Assembly: GCA_036389695.1 (NCBI GenBank)
Contig: DASVWG010000090.1
Coordinates: forward strand, 1-18,109
Direction: 5' to 3'
From: JALZHR01 sp036389695
GTDB lineage: Bacteria > Acidobacteriota > Blastocatellia > Pyrinomonadales > Pyrinomonadaceae
DNA length: 18,109 bases
Part shown: one piece after another, positions 6,284 to 14,387 of the stretch
How positions within the stretch are numbered: the first letter of the stretch is position 1
Layout: each line of letters opens with the position of its first letter
Made by a program: the position numbers and the translations under genes
Notes under the pieces: model-generated
Seen by the model: only the letters and a program-made list of their open reading frames with translations
Databases searched by the model: none
Told to the model about the DNA's origin: nothing

Positions 6284-9200
6284 ATGAGAAAAACGGTTTC
6301 TTTTTTGTTGATTTTTGCTATTTATCTGGGAATGCTCGCGCCGCTTGCGCCGCAAGTCAGCGCGCAGAAAACGGCGAGCGGAAAAACCATCCAAAAGTAT
6401 ATGAGTGAAACACCGCCAGGATTAAAATTTCGCCTCAGCGAAGGCGTCGAAGGCGCGGAAAATCGCGAGAAGCAGCTGCCGTCGAAAGGCGACGCTTTGA
6501 CGCAAAGCGAAACGTCGAGCCTGCTGAAACGCATTCCCGAAATCAAGACCGGCGACGAAGACCAGAAGGATTTCAACAAACGCGCCGGAAGCCTGCCGCC
6601 GCCGAAAACCGGCAAAATGATTCCGGTGAAATTTCCCGCGCCCGTTCAGCGCGACGTTTTAAACGTTGACGCCGCCAAACAGCCTTTGCAGGTCTTACGT
6701 TTCTCGCCCGAAGGCGAAGTCAATCTCGCGCCGGATTTGAGCGTGACTTTTTCGCAGCCGATGGTCGCCGTCGGCTCGCAGGAACAGGCGGCGCAAATCG
6801 TTCCCGTCCAGTTAACGCCGAACGCCGAAGGAAACTGGCGCTGGCTCGGCACAAAAACTTTGATGTTCGACACGACGAAGCGTTTTCCGATGGCGACGCG
6901 ATTTACCGCGCGCGTGCCCGCCGGAACAAAGTCAGCGACCGGACAGGTTTTGCAGAAGGACGTGACGTGGACTTTTACCACGCCGCCTCCGAAAGTCGAG
7001 CAGATGATTCCGGCTAATCAGACGACGCGGCGCGACGCGCTGATGTTCATCTCGTTTGACCAGGAAATCAATCCGGAAGCCGTTTTAAAAACAATCACCG
7101 TGACGGGCGGCGCGAAAAAACTGCCCGTTCGCCTCGCCACTCAGCAGGAAATCGACGCCGACGCCGGGCTTGCCTATTACGCGAAACAAACGCAGCCGAA
7201 ACGCTGGCTCGCTTTTCGCGCCGTCAATTCCGACGGTTTGACCGAAAACGCGCTGCCCGCCGATTCCGCCATTACCGTGACGGTCAATAAAGGAACGCCG
7301 TCCGCCGAAGGTCCTTTAACGACAACCAAAGACCAGGCTTACAGCTTCCGCACGTTCGGCGCGATGAAATTTACGGGCGGCTATTGCGGCTGGCGCGAGA
7401 ACAAAAACTGCTCGCCGTTTGAAACCTGGTATCTGGAATTTACCAACTCGATTGACGCGGCGAATTTCACGAAGGAAATGGTCAAAATCGAGCCGGCGGT
7501 CGAAGGCTTGAAAGTGTATCCGAGCGGAAATTATATCTACATTGAAGGCTACAAAAAGGGAAGCACGACTTATAAAGTTTCGGTCGATAATCGCGTCAAA
7601 GACATCTACGGGCAAAATCTGGTTGCGCCCGGCGCGGCGACCATCGCGGTCGGCTCAGCCGAACAAAATCTTTACAATCAGGGCGGAAGCTTCGTCGTGC
7701 TCGACCCGACGGCAAAACCCGCTTATTCGATTTATTCGACCAATCATCGCTCGGTCAAGGTGAAAATTTACGCCGTCCAGCCGTCGGATTGGAGCCAGTT
7801 TCAAAGATACGTCCGCTATATAAACTACGACGACGGCACGAAAAAACCGCCGATGCCCGGCAAATTAGTCGCCGACAAAGTCGTAACTATCGAAAACAAG
7901 CCGGACGAAATGGTCGAAACGCGCATCGATTTGGCGGAAGCTTTAAATGAAGGCTACGGTCACGCGATTGTCGACATCGAGCCGACGACGCGCCGCGATA
8001 AATACGATAGAATTCGCATCTTGGCGTGGGCGGAAGCGACGCAAATCGGCTTGGACGCTTTTGTCGACAACCAGGAACTGGTCGGCTTTGCGACGGAACT
8101 GAAAACCGGAAAACCGCTCGCGGGCGTCGAGCTTTCGATTTATCCGAACGGCTCGAAAGCCGTCAGCAATCAGTCTTCAGCAGACGGCAAAGAAGAAACC
8201 GTCGCGCAAAGCTGGTGGCAATGGCTCTGGGGCAAAGGCGCTTCGGAATCGATTAATAAAGACACCGAAGCCGTCGAGGAAAACGGCGAAACGACGAAGA
8301 CCGAAACCGTCAATGAAGCGCAGACGAATCAAACGCCCGCCAGCGGAATTTTGCGGCTCGCGCTGCCGAATGAAGCGGCAAAACAGCCGAATATATTGAT
8401 TGCGAAAAAAGGCAAAGACGTCGCGTTTATGCCCGAGCAGTCCGATTATTACTGGCAGGATTACGGCAACTGGCATAAAAAAAGCGTTTCCGACACCTTG
8501 CGCTGGTTTGTTTTTGACGACCGGAAAATGTATCGCCCGAAAGAAGAAGTTTCCATCAAAGGCTACATCCGCGTCTACGAAGGCGGAAAATTCGGCGATA
8601 TTCAGCCGCTCGGCAATCGCGCGGGCGCGGTTTATTACATCGTCAAAGACGCGCAGGGCAACGATGTCGCCAAAGGCAACGCTAATCTGAATACGTTCGG
8701 CGCGTTCGATTTCAAATTCAAGCTGCCGGACAACGCGAATCTCGGCTACGCCTCGATTCAGCTCGGCACGAGCGACGGCTCGTATTCCTACGGTCATCAA
8801 TTCCAAATTCAGGAATTTCGCCGACCGGAATTTGAAGTTTCCGCCAAAGTCGAAACCGAAGCGCCGCATTTTGTCGGCGCGAGCGCCAACGTCGCCGTCG
8901 AAGCGAAATATTACGCGGGCGGCGGCTTGGCAAACGCCGACGCGAACTGGACTGTGACGGCGACGCCGACGAATTACACGCCGCCGAATCGCGGCGATTA
9001 CACGTTCGGCACGTGGGTTCCGTGGTGGCGGATGAGCTATTCCGATTACGACGGCGAAATGAGTTATCGCGGCGGCTATAATCCGCGCGGCGGCTCGACG
9101 ACGCAAAATTTTAAAGGCGTGACAGACGCGAGCGGCAAGCATCTTTTGAAAATAGATTTCGAATCGGTCAATCCGCCGCGCCCGTACAGCATCACGGCGG

Positions 9201-12200
9201 CGGCGGCGGTGCAGGACGTGAATCGTCAAACGTGGTCGAGCTCGACAAGTTTATTGGTGCATCCGTCCTCGCTCTATGTCGGTCTGAAAATTTCGCGTTA
9301 TTTCGTCCAGAAAGGCGACCCGATTGAGGTCGAATCAATCGTTTCCGACATCGACGGAAAATTGATTGCCGGTCGCGACGTGGAAATCAAAGCCGTTTTG
9401 AAAGACTGGGCGTTTGATAAAGGAACGTGGCAGGAACAGGTTGTGGACGAGCAAACCTGCACCGTCAAATCCGGCGAAAAACCGGAAAAATGCAAATTCG
9501 TCGCCAAACAAGGCGGGCGCTACACGATAACCGCGACGGTGATGGACGACCGCGAGCGCTTTAATCAAACCGAAATCACCGTATGGGTCGCGGGCGGAAA
9601 AACGCCGCCGAAGCGCAACGTCGAGCAGGAAGAAGCGCAAATCATCCCGAACAAAAAAGATTTCGCGCCCGGCGACGTGGCGGAAATTCTCGTGATGTCG
9701 CCGTTTCCGCAAGCCGAAGGCGTTTTAACGCTGCGCCGCGACGGCTTGGTGAAAACCGAGCGCTTCACGATGAAGGAATCTTCAATCACTCTGAAGATTC
9801 CGATTGAGGAAAAATATCTGCCGAATATTACGGCGCAGGTCGACCTTGTCGGCGCGGCTTCGCGCACGAACGACAAGGGCGAAGTGGACGAAAAACTGGC
9901 GAAGCGTCCGGCTTTTGCGAGCGGAAATCTGAATCTTTCCATCTCGACGGCTTCGCGGCAATTGCAGGTTTCCGCCGAGCCGCAGGCGAAATCAATCGAA
10001 CCCGGCGGCGCGACGAAAATCAACGTCGAAGTCAAAGACAAGCGCGGCGAGCCTGTCTCGGACACGGAAGTCGCCGTCGTCGTGGTCGATGAATCGGTGC
10101 TGGCTTTGTCGAATTATCGCATCGGCAATCCGCTCGACATTTTCTACACGGCGCGCGGCACGGGCGTGACCGATTACCATCTGCGGAAAGACATTCTGCT
10201 CGGCAACGCGAAGGACATTAAGCCGCAGGAACAGGAAAGAAATAATCTCGCCGATGGCGTGTCCGAGAGTACGGTCGTGACGAAACAACAAAGAGCGGTC
10301 GCGCCCATGCAAATGGCTAAGCCCTCCGCGGAAGCGCCGAAAGACGCGCAAGGTATGATTGTGCAAGGCTTCATCGGAAGAAGGAACCAGCGCGATGAAG
10401 ACAAAGCCGGAAATGCCGACACGCCGATAAATATTCGCGAAAATTTCAACGCGCTGGCAATCTTCGCGCCGTCGGTCAAAACCGATTCCAGCGGCAGAGC
10501 GACGGTCGACGTCAAGCTGCCCGACAATCTGACGCGCTATCGAATCATGGCGGTGGCGGTGGACGGCGGCGGAAAGCGTTTCGGTTCGGGCGAATCGAAT
10601 CTGACGGCGAAACAGCCTTTGATGGTGCGCCCTTCAGCGCCGCGATTTATGAATTTCGGCGATAAAATCGAGCTGCCGGTCGTTTTGCAAAATCAGACCG
10701 ACAACGCGATGACGGTCAACGTCGCCGTTCGCACGACAAACGCGACTTTGACAAACGGCGGCGGTCAGAAAGTGACGGTTCAGCCGAACGACCGCGTGGA
10801 AATTCGTTTTCCGGTGAGCGCGGAAAAAGCGGGCACGGCGCGTTTTCAAATCGCCGCCACTTCCGGCAAATTCGCCGACGCGGCGGAAATCGAGTTGCCC
10901 GTCTGGACGCCCGCGACGACCGAAGCCTTCGCGACTTACGGCACGACCGACGAAAACAATCCAATCGTTCAGCCCGTGCAGACGCCGGGCGACGTTTTCC
11001 CGCAGTTCGGCGGCTTGGAAGTTACAACAAGCTCGACGCAATTGCAGGAGCTGACCGACGCGTTTATATATCTTTATCATTACCCGTACGCGTGCTCGGA
11101 GCAGATTTCTTCGCGGATGATTTCGATTGCCGCGCTGCGCGACGTTTTGCAGGCGTTCAAGGCGAAAGAAATGCCGAAGCCCGCAGAAATCGAGGCGGCA
11201 TTTGCCCGCGACATCAAGATTCTGCAATCGCGGCAACGCGAGGACGGCAGCTTCGGCTTGTGGAAACGCGAGCGCGAGCGCTATGAATACCCGTTTCTGA
11301 CGGTTCATGTCGCTCTGGCTCTGGCTTTAGCGAAGCAGAAAGGCTACAAAGTGCCCGACGAGATGTTGAACAAAACGAAGCCGTATTTGAAAAACATCGA
11401 AAGCAAATTCGACGAATGGCATCGCAAATCGCCGCAGGCGCGCTGGACGATTTCGGCTTACGCTTTATATCTGCGCGATTTGATGGGCGACAAAGACACG
11501 GCGAAGGCGAAAGCTTTATTGAAAGAAGCGACGCTCGAAAAATTGCCGTTCGAGGCAATCGGCTGGATTCTTTCGGTTCTCGCTAACGATAAAAGCTCAA
11601 ATGCCAATAAACGAAGCGAATATTTGATTGCTCCGGACGATGTCATTTCAGTCAAAGTCCTGGGTCAGCCTGATTTTAATGTTGATGCAGTAACAGTTGA
11701 TAAAGACGGCAAAATCCAGGTTCCGTTTTTGGATGAAGGATTAATAACAACAAACCGCACCCAAAAACAATTGAGCTTTGACATAGCCAAAGCGTTAGGA
11801 AAATATCTTAAAAATCCGCAGGTCAGCGTAAATGTCATAGAAAGCAAAAATCGTTCGTCGGCAACGGTTTCGAGCGAAGTCGAAGCGATAAAACGCTTTT
11901 TGATGAATCGCACGACGGAAACGGCGGCGACCGCCAATTTCGTCACCGATTACGGCGACGGGCAATGGCTCGTGATGTATTCCAACCGCCGCGCCGACGG
12001 CGTACTTTTGGAAGCTTTAATCAAAGCCGACCCGCAGAACGATTTGATTCCGAAGCTCGTGCGCGGTCTTTTAGACCATCGCAGCCGCAAGGAAGGACAT
12101 TGGGGAACGACGCAGGAAAACGTCTTTATCCTGCTGGCGCTCGACAAATATTTCAACGCCTTCGAAAAAGTCACGCCCGATTTCGTCACCAGAATCTGGC

Positions 12201-12895
12201 TCGGCGGCGCATACGCGGGCGAAGAAACTTTCAAAGGTCGCTCGGTCGATTCGAACATTTTGAATATTCCGATGTCTTACCTGACCGAACAGGGCGGAGT
12301 TTCCAATCTGATTCTGGACAGGCAGGGCGCGGGGCGGCTGTATTACCGCATCGGAATGAAATACGCGCCGAAAAATCTGAAGCTCGCTCCGGCGGATTAC
12401 GGATTTACGGTTTTGCGCAAATACGAGGCGGTCGATAATGCCGACGACGTCAAACAAGCGAGCGACGGCTCGTGGACAATCAAATCCGGCGCGCGCGTCC
12501 GCGTTCGCCTGACGATGGTCGCGCAGGCGCGGCGCTATCACGTCGCGCTGGTCGACCCGCTTCCGGCTGGCTTGGAAATCTTAAATCCCGGTCTTGCCGT
12601 GACCGAGCAGATTCCGGCTGACCAGGGCGGAAATACTCCGGTTATGGAATACGGAAGTCGCAGTTACGGCTACGGTTACTGGTGGTGGCGACAGTATTGG
12701 TTCGACCATCAAAACTTCCGCGACGAGCGCGCCGAAGCATTTTCGGCGCTGCTCTGGGAAGGCGTCTACAACTACACGTACGTGACGCGCGCCACCACGC
12801 CCGGCGAATTCGTCGTGCCGCCCGCCAAAGCCGAGGAGATGTATCACCCCGAAACTTTCGGACGCACGGGAACGGATTTCGTAAAGGTCGAATAA
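6284..12895 (+). CDS. Giant bacterial alpha-2-macroglobulin with thioester and inserted Poly_export-like domain
   Basis: Bacterial alpha-2-macroglobulins trap proteases in the periplasm: cleavage of a bait region exposes a Cys-Gln thioester that captures the attacker. Of 2203 residues, 1-27 form a type I signal peptide (cut at VSA|QK, no lipobox). Two SbsA/Big_5-like Ig domains lie at ~135-350 and a macroglobulin (MG) domain at ~740-830 (DRKMYRPKEEVSIKGY). A bait-type BRD region lies at ~1110-1200, a charged linker at ~1321-1383, and the core A2M domain at ~1384-1480 (ENFNALAIFAPS). The thioester CSEQ is at 1604-1607, followed by the helical thioester domain and C-terminal domains with an aromatic cluster (~2127-2142). 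Residues ~1773-1857 interrupt the thioester domain with a foreign-looking Poly_export-like domain, which makes the protein longer than usual. GAAGGG precedes the ATG by 7 nt. The pbpC gene often found next to such proteins is absent. Confidence 0.95.
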   Translation: MRKTVSFLLIFAIYLGMLAPLAPQVSAQKTASGKTIQKYMSETPPGLKFRLSEGVEGAENREKQLPSKGDALTQSETSSLLKRIPEIKTGDEDQKDFNKRAGSLPPPKTGKMIPVKFPAPVQRDVLNVDAAKQPLQVLRFSPEGEVNLAPDLSVTFSQPMVAVGSQEQAAQIVPVQLTPNAEGNWRWLGTKTLMFDTTKRFPMATRFTARVPAGTKSATGQVLQKDVTWTFTTPPPKVEQMIPANQTTRRDALMFISFDQEINPEAVLKTITVTGGAKKLPVRLATQQEIDADAGLAYYAKQTQPKRWLAFRAVNSDGLTENALPADSAITVTVNKGTPSAEGPLTTTKDQAYSFRTFGAMKFTGGYCGWRENKNCSPFETWYLEFTNSIDAANFTKEMVKIEPAVEGLKVYPSGNYIYIEGYKKGSTTYKVSVDNRVKDIYGQNLVAPGAATIAVGSAEQNLYNQGGSFVVLDPTAKPAYSIYSTNHRSVKVKIYAVQPSDWSQFQRYVRYINYDDGTKKPPMPGKLVADKVVTIENKPDEMVETRIDLAEALNEGYGHAIVDIEPTTRRDKYDRIRILAWAEATQIGLDAFVDNQELVGFATELKTGKPLAGVELSIYPNGSKAVSNQSSADGKEETVAQSWWQWLWGKGASESINKDTEAVEENGETTKTETVNEAQTNQTPASGILRLALPNEAAKQPNILIAKKGKDVAFMPEQSDYYWQDYGNWHKKSVSDTLRWFVFDDRKMYRPKEEVSIKGYIRVYEGGKFGDIQPLGNRAGAVYYIVKDAQGNDVAKGNANLNTFGAFDFKFKLPDNANLGYASIQLGTSDGSYSYGHQFQIQEFRRPEFEVSAKVETEAPHFVGASANVAVEAKYYAGGGLANADANWTVTATPTNYTPPNRGDYTFGTWVPWWRMSYSDYDGEMSYRGGYNPRGGSTTQNFKGVTDASGKHLLKIDFESVNPPRPYSITAAAAVQDVNRQTWSSSTSLLVHPSSLYVGLKISRYFVQKGDPIEVESIVSDIDGKLIAGRDVEIKAVLKDWAFDKGTWQEQVVDEQTCTVKSGEKPEKCKFVAKQGGRYTITATVMDDRERFNQTEITVWVAGGKTPPKRNVEQEEAQIIPNKKDFAPGDVAEILVMSPFPQAEGVLTLRRDGLVKTERFTMKESSITLKIPIEEKYLPNITAQVDLVGAASRTNDKGEVDEKLAKRPAFASGNLNLSISTASRQLQVSAEPQAKSIEPGGATKINVEVKDKRGEPVSDTEVAVVVVDESVLALSNYRIGNPLDIFYTARGTGVTDYHLRKDILLGNAKDIKPQEQERNNLADGVSESTVVTKQQRAVAPMQMAKPSAEAPKDAQGMIVQGFIGRRNQRDEDKAGNADTPINIRENFNALAIFAPSVKTDSSGRATVDVKLPDNLTRYRIMAVAVDGGGKRFGSGESNLTAKQPLMVRPSAPRFMNFGDKIELPVVLQNQTDNAMTVNVAVRTTNATLTNGGGQKVTVQPNDRVEIRFPVSAEKAGTARFQIAATSGKFADAAEIELPVWTPATTEAFATYGTTDENNPIVQPVQTPGDVFPQFGGLEVTTSSTQLQELTDAFIYLYHYPYACSEQISSRMISIAALRDVLQAFKAKEMPKPAEIEAAFARDIKILQSRQREDGSFGLWKRERERYEYPFLTVHVALALALAKQKGYKVPDEMLNKTKPYLKNIESKFDEWHRKSPQARWTISAYALYLRDLMGDKDTAKAKALLKEATLEKLPFEAIGWILSVLANDKSSNANKRSEYLIAPDDVISVKVLGQPDFNVDAVTVDKDGKIQVPFLDEGLITTNRTQKQLSFDIAKALGKYLKNPQVSVNVIESKNRSSATVSSEVEAIKRFLMNRTTETAATANFVTDYGDGQWLVMYSNRRADGVLLEALIKADPQNDLIPKLVRGLLDHRSRKEGHWGTTQENVFILLALDKYFNAFEKVTPDFVTRIWLGGAYAGEETFKGRSVDSNILNIPMSYLTEQGGVSNLILDRQGAGRLYYRIGMKYAPKNLKLAPADYGFTVLRKYEAVDNADDVKQASDGSWTIKSGARVRVRLTMVAQARRYHVALVDPLPAGLEILNPGLAVTEQIPADQGGNTPVMEYGSRSYGYGYWWWRQYWFDHQNFRDERAEAFSALLWEGVYNYTYVTRATTPGEFVVPPAKAEEMYHPETFGRTGTDFVKVE
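11591..11855 (+). other. In-frame low-GC insertion encoding a Wza-type Poly_export domain
   Basis: Residues ~1770-1857 of the alpha-2-macroglobulin match the pattern of the polysaccharide export (Wza N-terminal) domain: EYLIAPDDVISVKVLG, then AVTVDKDGKIQVPFL, QLSFDIAKALGKYLKNPQV and SVNVIESKNR. On both sides the sequence is ordinary thioester domain (FEAIGWILSVLAND before, EVEAIKRFLMNRTTETAATA after). Hand-counted GC is 87 of 220 (39.5%) for 11621-11840, against 98 of 180 (54%) in flanking lines, and the codons differ (gta, gtt, tca, aat, gca). An imperfect 12-bp direct repeat (11591-11602 and 11840-11851, 9 of 12 identical) lies 249 bp apart, exactly 83 codons. The exact borders are uncertain. 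Confidence 0.8.
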
Positions 12896-13264
12896 ATGCC
12901 GCGAAAGACAGTAAATATGAAACTGCCGAATCACGACAAAGCGATTATAGCGCGTGAAAAGATTGTTGATTATTTGCTGTCTTTCGTTCATAAAGACGGG
13001 CGAAGTAAAGCCGAATTTTTTACGAGATTCGGCTTTACTGTCGAACATTGGGAAGTTTTAGCCGACGCGTTAAAGTTTCACGCTGCTGAACACGAAGTAA
13101 TTAAAACTGAGACATCGCCTTTCGGAATGCGTTATATTATTGAAGGCGAATTGAGCACGCCGGACCGACGCAATCCATCGGTGCGGAGCGTTTGGTTTAT
13201 CGAAAACGACTCAGACGCGCCGCATCTGGCAACAGCTTATCCGCTGAAAGGGAAAAGCAGATGA
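12896..13264 (+). CDS. DUF6883-family small protein
   Basis: The protein has 122 residues. From the second Met it follows the DUF6883 pattern: MKLPNHDKAIIAREKIVDYL, then GRSKAEFFTRFGFTVEHWEVL, PFGMRYIIEGELSTPD, RSVWFIENDSDAPHLATAYP. The family's function is not known to me. The first ATG abuts the alpha-2-macroglobulin stop (TAAATG) and has AAAGG 8 nt upstream inside that gene; the family-typical start is the ATG at 12917 (115 residues), with only GAAAG upstream. The stop overlaps the next gene by 4 bp (ATGA), so the two are translationally coupled. The gene looks AT-richer than its neighbours and carries a 13-bp perfect inverted repeat. The pair may be an accessory module such as a toxin-antitoxin or immunity pair (inference, weak). 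Confidence 0.85.
   Translation: MPRKTVNMKLPNHDKAIIAREKIVDYLLSFVHKDGRSKAEFFTRFGFTVEHWEVLADALKFHAAEHEVIKTETSPFGMRYIIEGELSTPDRRNPSVRSVWFIENDSDAPHLATAYPLKGKSR
13005..13038. repeat. Perfect inverted repeat inside the DUF6883 gene
   Basis: gtaaagccgaat (13005-13016) pairs with attcggctttac (13027-13038) around a 10-nt loop. One further pair (a13004 with t13039) makes 13 bp. It encodes part of RSKAEFFTRFGFT, so it may be chance codon complementarity, or a hairpin that tunes expression within the coupled pair. Confidence 0.6.
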
Positions 13265-13500
13265 TTAAAGAACTCGACCAAATTGTTTTGAAAGAAGATT
13301 TGCCCGAATACGGCTTGCAGGCAGGCGACCTCGGAACAGTGGTTTTGGTGCATCAAAACGGCAAGGGCTACGAAGTCGAATTCGTCGCACTTGACGGCGA
13401 AAGTCTGGCGGTCGTGTCTTTGTTTTCCAATCAAGTTCGCCCGATTCGAGAGCGCGAGATTGCCAAAGTTCGCGCCGTCGAGCTTCCGCTTGCCGCGTAA
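13261..13500 (+). CDS. DUF4926-family small protein
   Basis: The protein has 79 residues and matches the DUF4926 pattern: KELDQIVLKEDLPEYGLQAG, DLGTVVLVHQNGKGYEVEFV, DGESLAVVSL, QVRPIREREIAKVR. It looks like a compact all-beta, SH3-like fold; the molecular role is unknown to me. The start at 13261 is preferred over an upstream ATG at 13192 because AAAGGGA (13247-13253) lies 7 nt before it, the ATGA overlap couples it to the DUF6883 gene, and the family begins at MIKELD. It ends before a CACAAAG-type inverted repeat shared with the convergent lipoprotein gene. Confidence 0.87.
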   Translation: MIKELDQIVLKEDLPEYGLQAGDLGTVVLVHQNGKGYEVEFVALDGESLAVVSLFSNQVRPIREREIAKVRAVELPLAA

Positions 13501-13523
13501 ACAATTTAATTAATAATAAAAAA

Positions 13524-13601
13524 TCATCACAAAGATACAAAGAGAGAGCACAAAGATTATTGAAAACTTTAACTTCGTGCTTTCTGTGCTTTCTGTGGTG
13601 A
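13524..13601. repeat. Inverted repeat of CACAAAG-type units between convergent genes
   Basis: The purine-rich arm (~13524-13555) and pyrimidine-rich arm (~13573-13601) are imperfect reverse complements made of ~9-bp units (cacaaagat; ctttctgtg). It lies between the DUF4926 stop and the convergent lipoprotein stop. The same unit type recurs as a single half-site at 15951-15984. Confidence 0.75.
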
Positions 13602-13620
13602 AAATTTTTAGATAATCGTT

Positions 13621-14283
13621 TTAGAAAGTTTTATATTCAAGAACGTTTCCGCTCGCGTTGGCGACGAGCCACGCCGATTTTCGCGTGCCGCTCAGGTAAA
13701 CTCTGATTTTGATTTTATTGCTGAAAGGCAAATCTTTTTTGACGATGACGTGCGAGACTTTCGCGCCTTCCAAATCCTTCGATTTTTCGCGGGCTTCGTC
13801 GATGAGTTCGGGAATTTTGGCGAGATTCACTTCTTTTAGCTTGAAAAGATTTTCTTCGAGGTTGCCGCCGCCGATAAGGCGCACGGGAACCGGCTCGTCG
13901 ATAACGCCGTTTTTGTAATCATAGCTGTCGACGTTTTCCTTTTTCTGCGGGTCCTGCACCTGAATTTTCAGATAGTTTTCATAAATGGTTAAATCCAGAG
14001 CTTTGACTTCGCCGCCAATTTTCTCCGCTATCTTCGGCTCAAATTCACTCAGCGCGTCGCTTTCAAAAAAATCCTCCGCGTTTGCCGGTTTTATCGGCGG
14101 CGTTTCCCAATCGCGCGGCGGCTGCGTCGTGCAGTTCGCGCCGGCGGGCAGATTCGTGCAGTCGCCTGTGCGGCGGTCGCCGCCCGCTCTCAATTTCGAC
14201 ATTAAGCTGCAACCCAGAGACATCGTCAAAATAATTGCCAGAACAAAAAGTAAATTAAATTTTTTCAAATTATTCGTCGTCAT
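13621..14283 (-). CDS. Putative lipoprotein, unrecognised family
   Basis: Of 220 residues, 1-25 look like a lipoprotein signal: NLKK, a hydrophobic stretch LLFVLAIILT and SLGC with Cys25 as the lipidation site. The lipobox is not canonical (Ser at -3). A Pro/Cys-containing linker follows (Cys42 and Cys51 might form a disulfide). Then come two alpha+beta stretches of similar style: ~75-120 (ALDLTIYENYLKIQVQD) and ~165-220 (KVSHVIVKKDLPF, SAWLVANASGNVLEYKTF), which could be a duplicated small domain. It is presumably attached to a membrane facing the periplasm. I know of no function. It lies downstream of the second lipoprotein gene on the same strand, separated by a repeat-bearing 104-bp gap. 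Confidence 0.78.
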   Translation of the reverse strand: MTTNNLKKFNLLFVLAIILTMSLGCSLMSKLRAGGDRRTGDCTNLPAGANCTTQPPRDWETPPIKPANAEDFFESDALSEFEPKIAEKIGGEVKALDLTIYENYLKIQVQDPQKKENVDSYDYKNGVIDEPVPVRLIGGGNLEENLFKLKEVNLAKIPELIDEAREKSKDLEGAKVSHVIVKKDLPFSNKIKIRVYLSGTRKSAWLVANASGNVLEYKTF

Positions 14284-14318
14284 ATTTTGTATTTATAAAA
14301 TTTTGGTTTAATCAATCA

Positions 14319-14387
14319 GAGAAACGACGAACGCGGCAGCGACGAATCATCGATTCCGCATTCCGCGTTCATCATTCCGCGTTTCTG
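14319..14387. repeat. Inverted repeat with ATTCCGCG-type units between lipoprotein genes
   Basis: The right half (~14353-14387) is a tandem of attccgc / attccgcgtt units ending in gcgtttct. The left half (~14319-14345) begins with agaaacg and carries gaacgcgg, giving an imperfect, gapped inverted repeat. It directly follows the stop of the 139-residue lipoprotein gene (minus strand) and lies ~36 nt upstream of the next gene's start. Confidence 0.6.

Noticed and set aside
8177..9229. 350-codon open frame antisense to the macroglobulin gene
   Set aside because: It is Arg-rich with no domain pattern and mirrors the strongly coding plus strand; this is typical of antisense frames opposite codon-biased genes.
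13192..13500. Longer 102-residue version of the DUF4926 protein
   Set aside because: The extra 23 residues lie in the DUF6883 coding region in another frame; the ATG at 13261 has the good ribosome binding site and family start.
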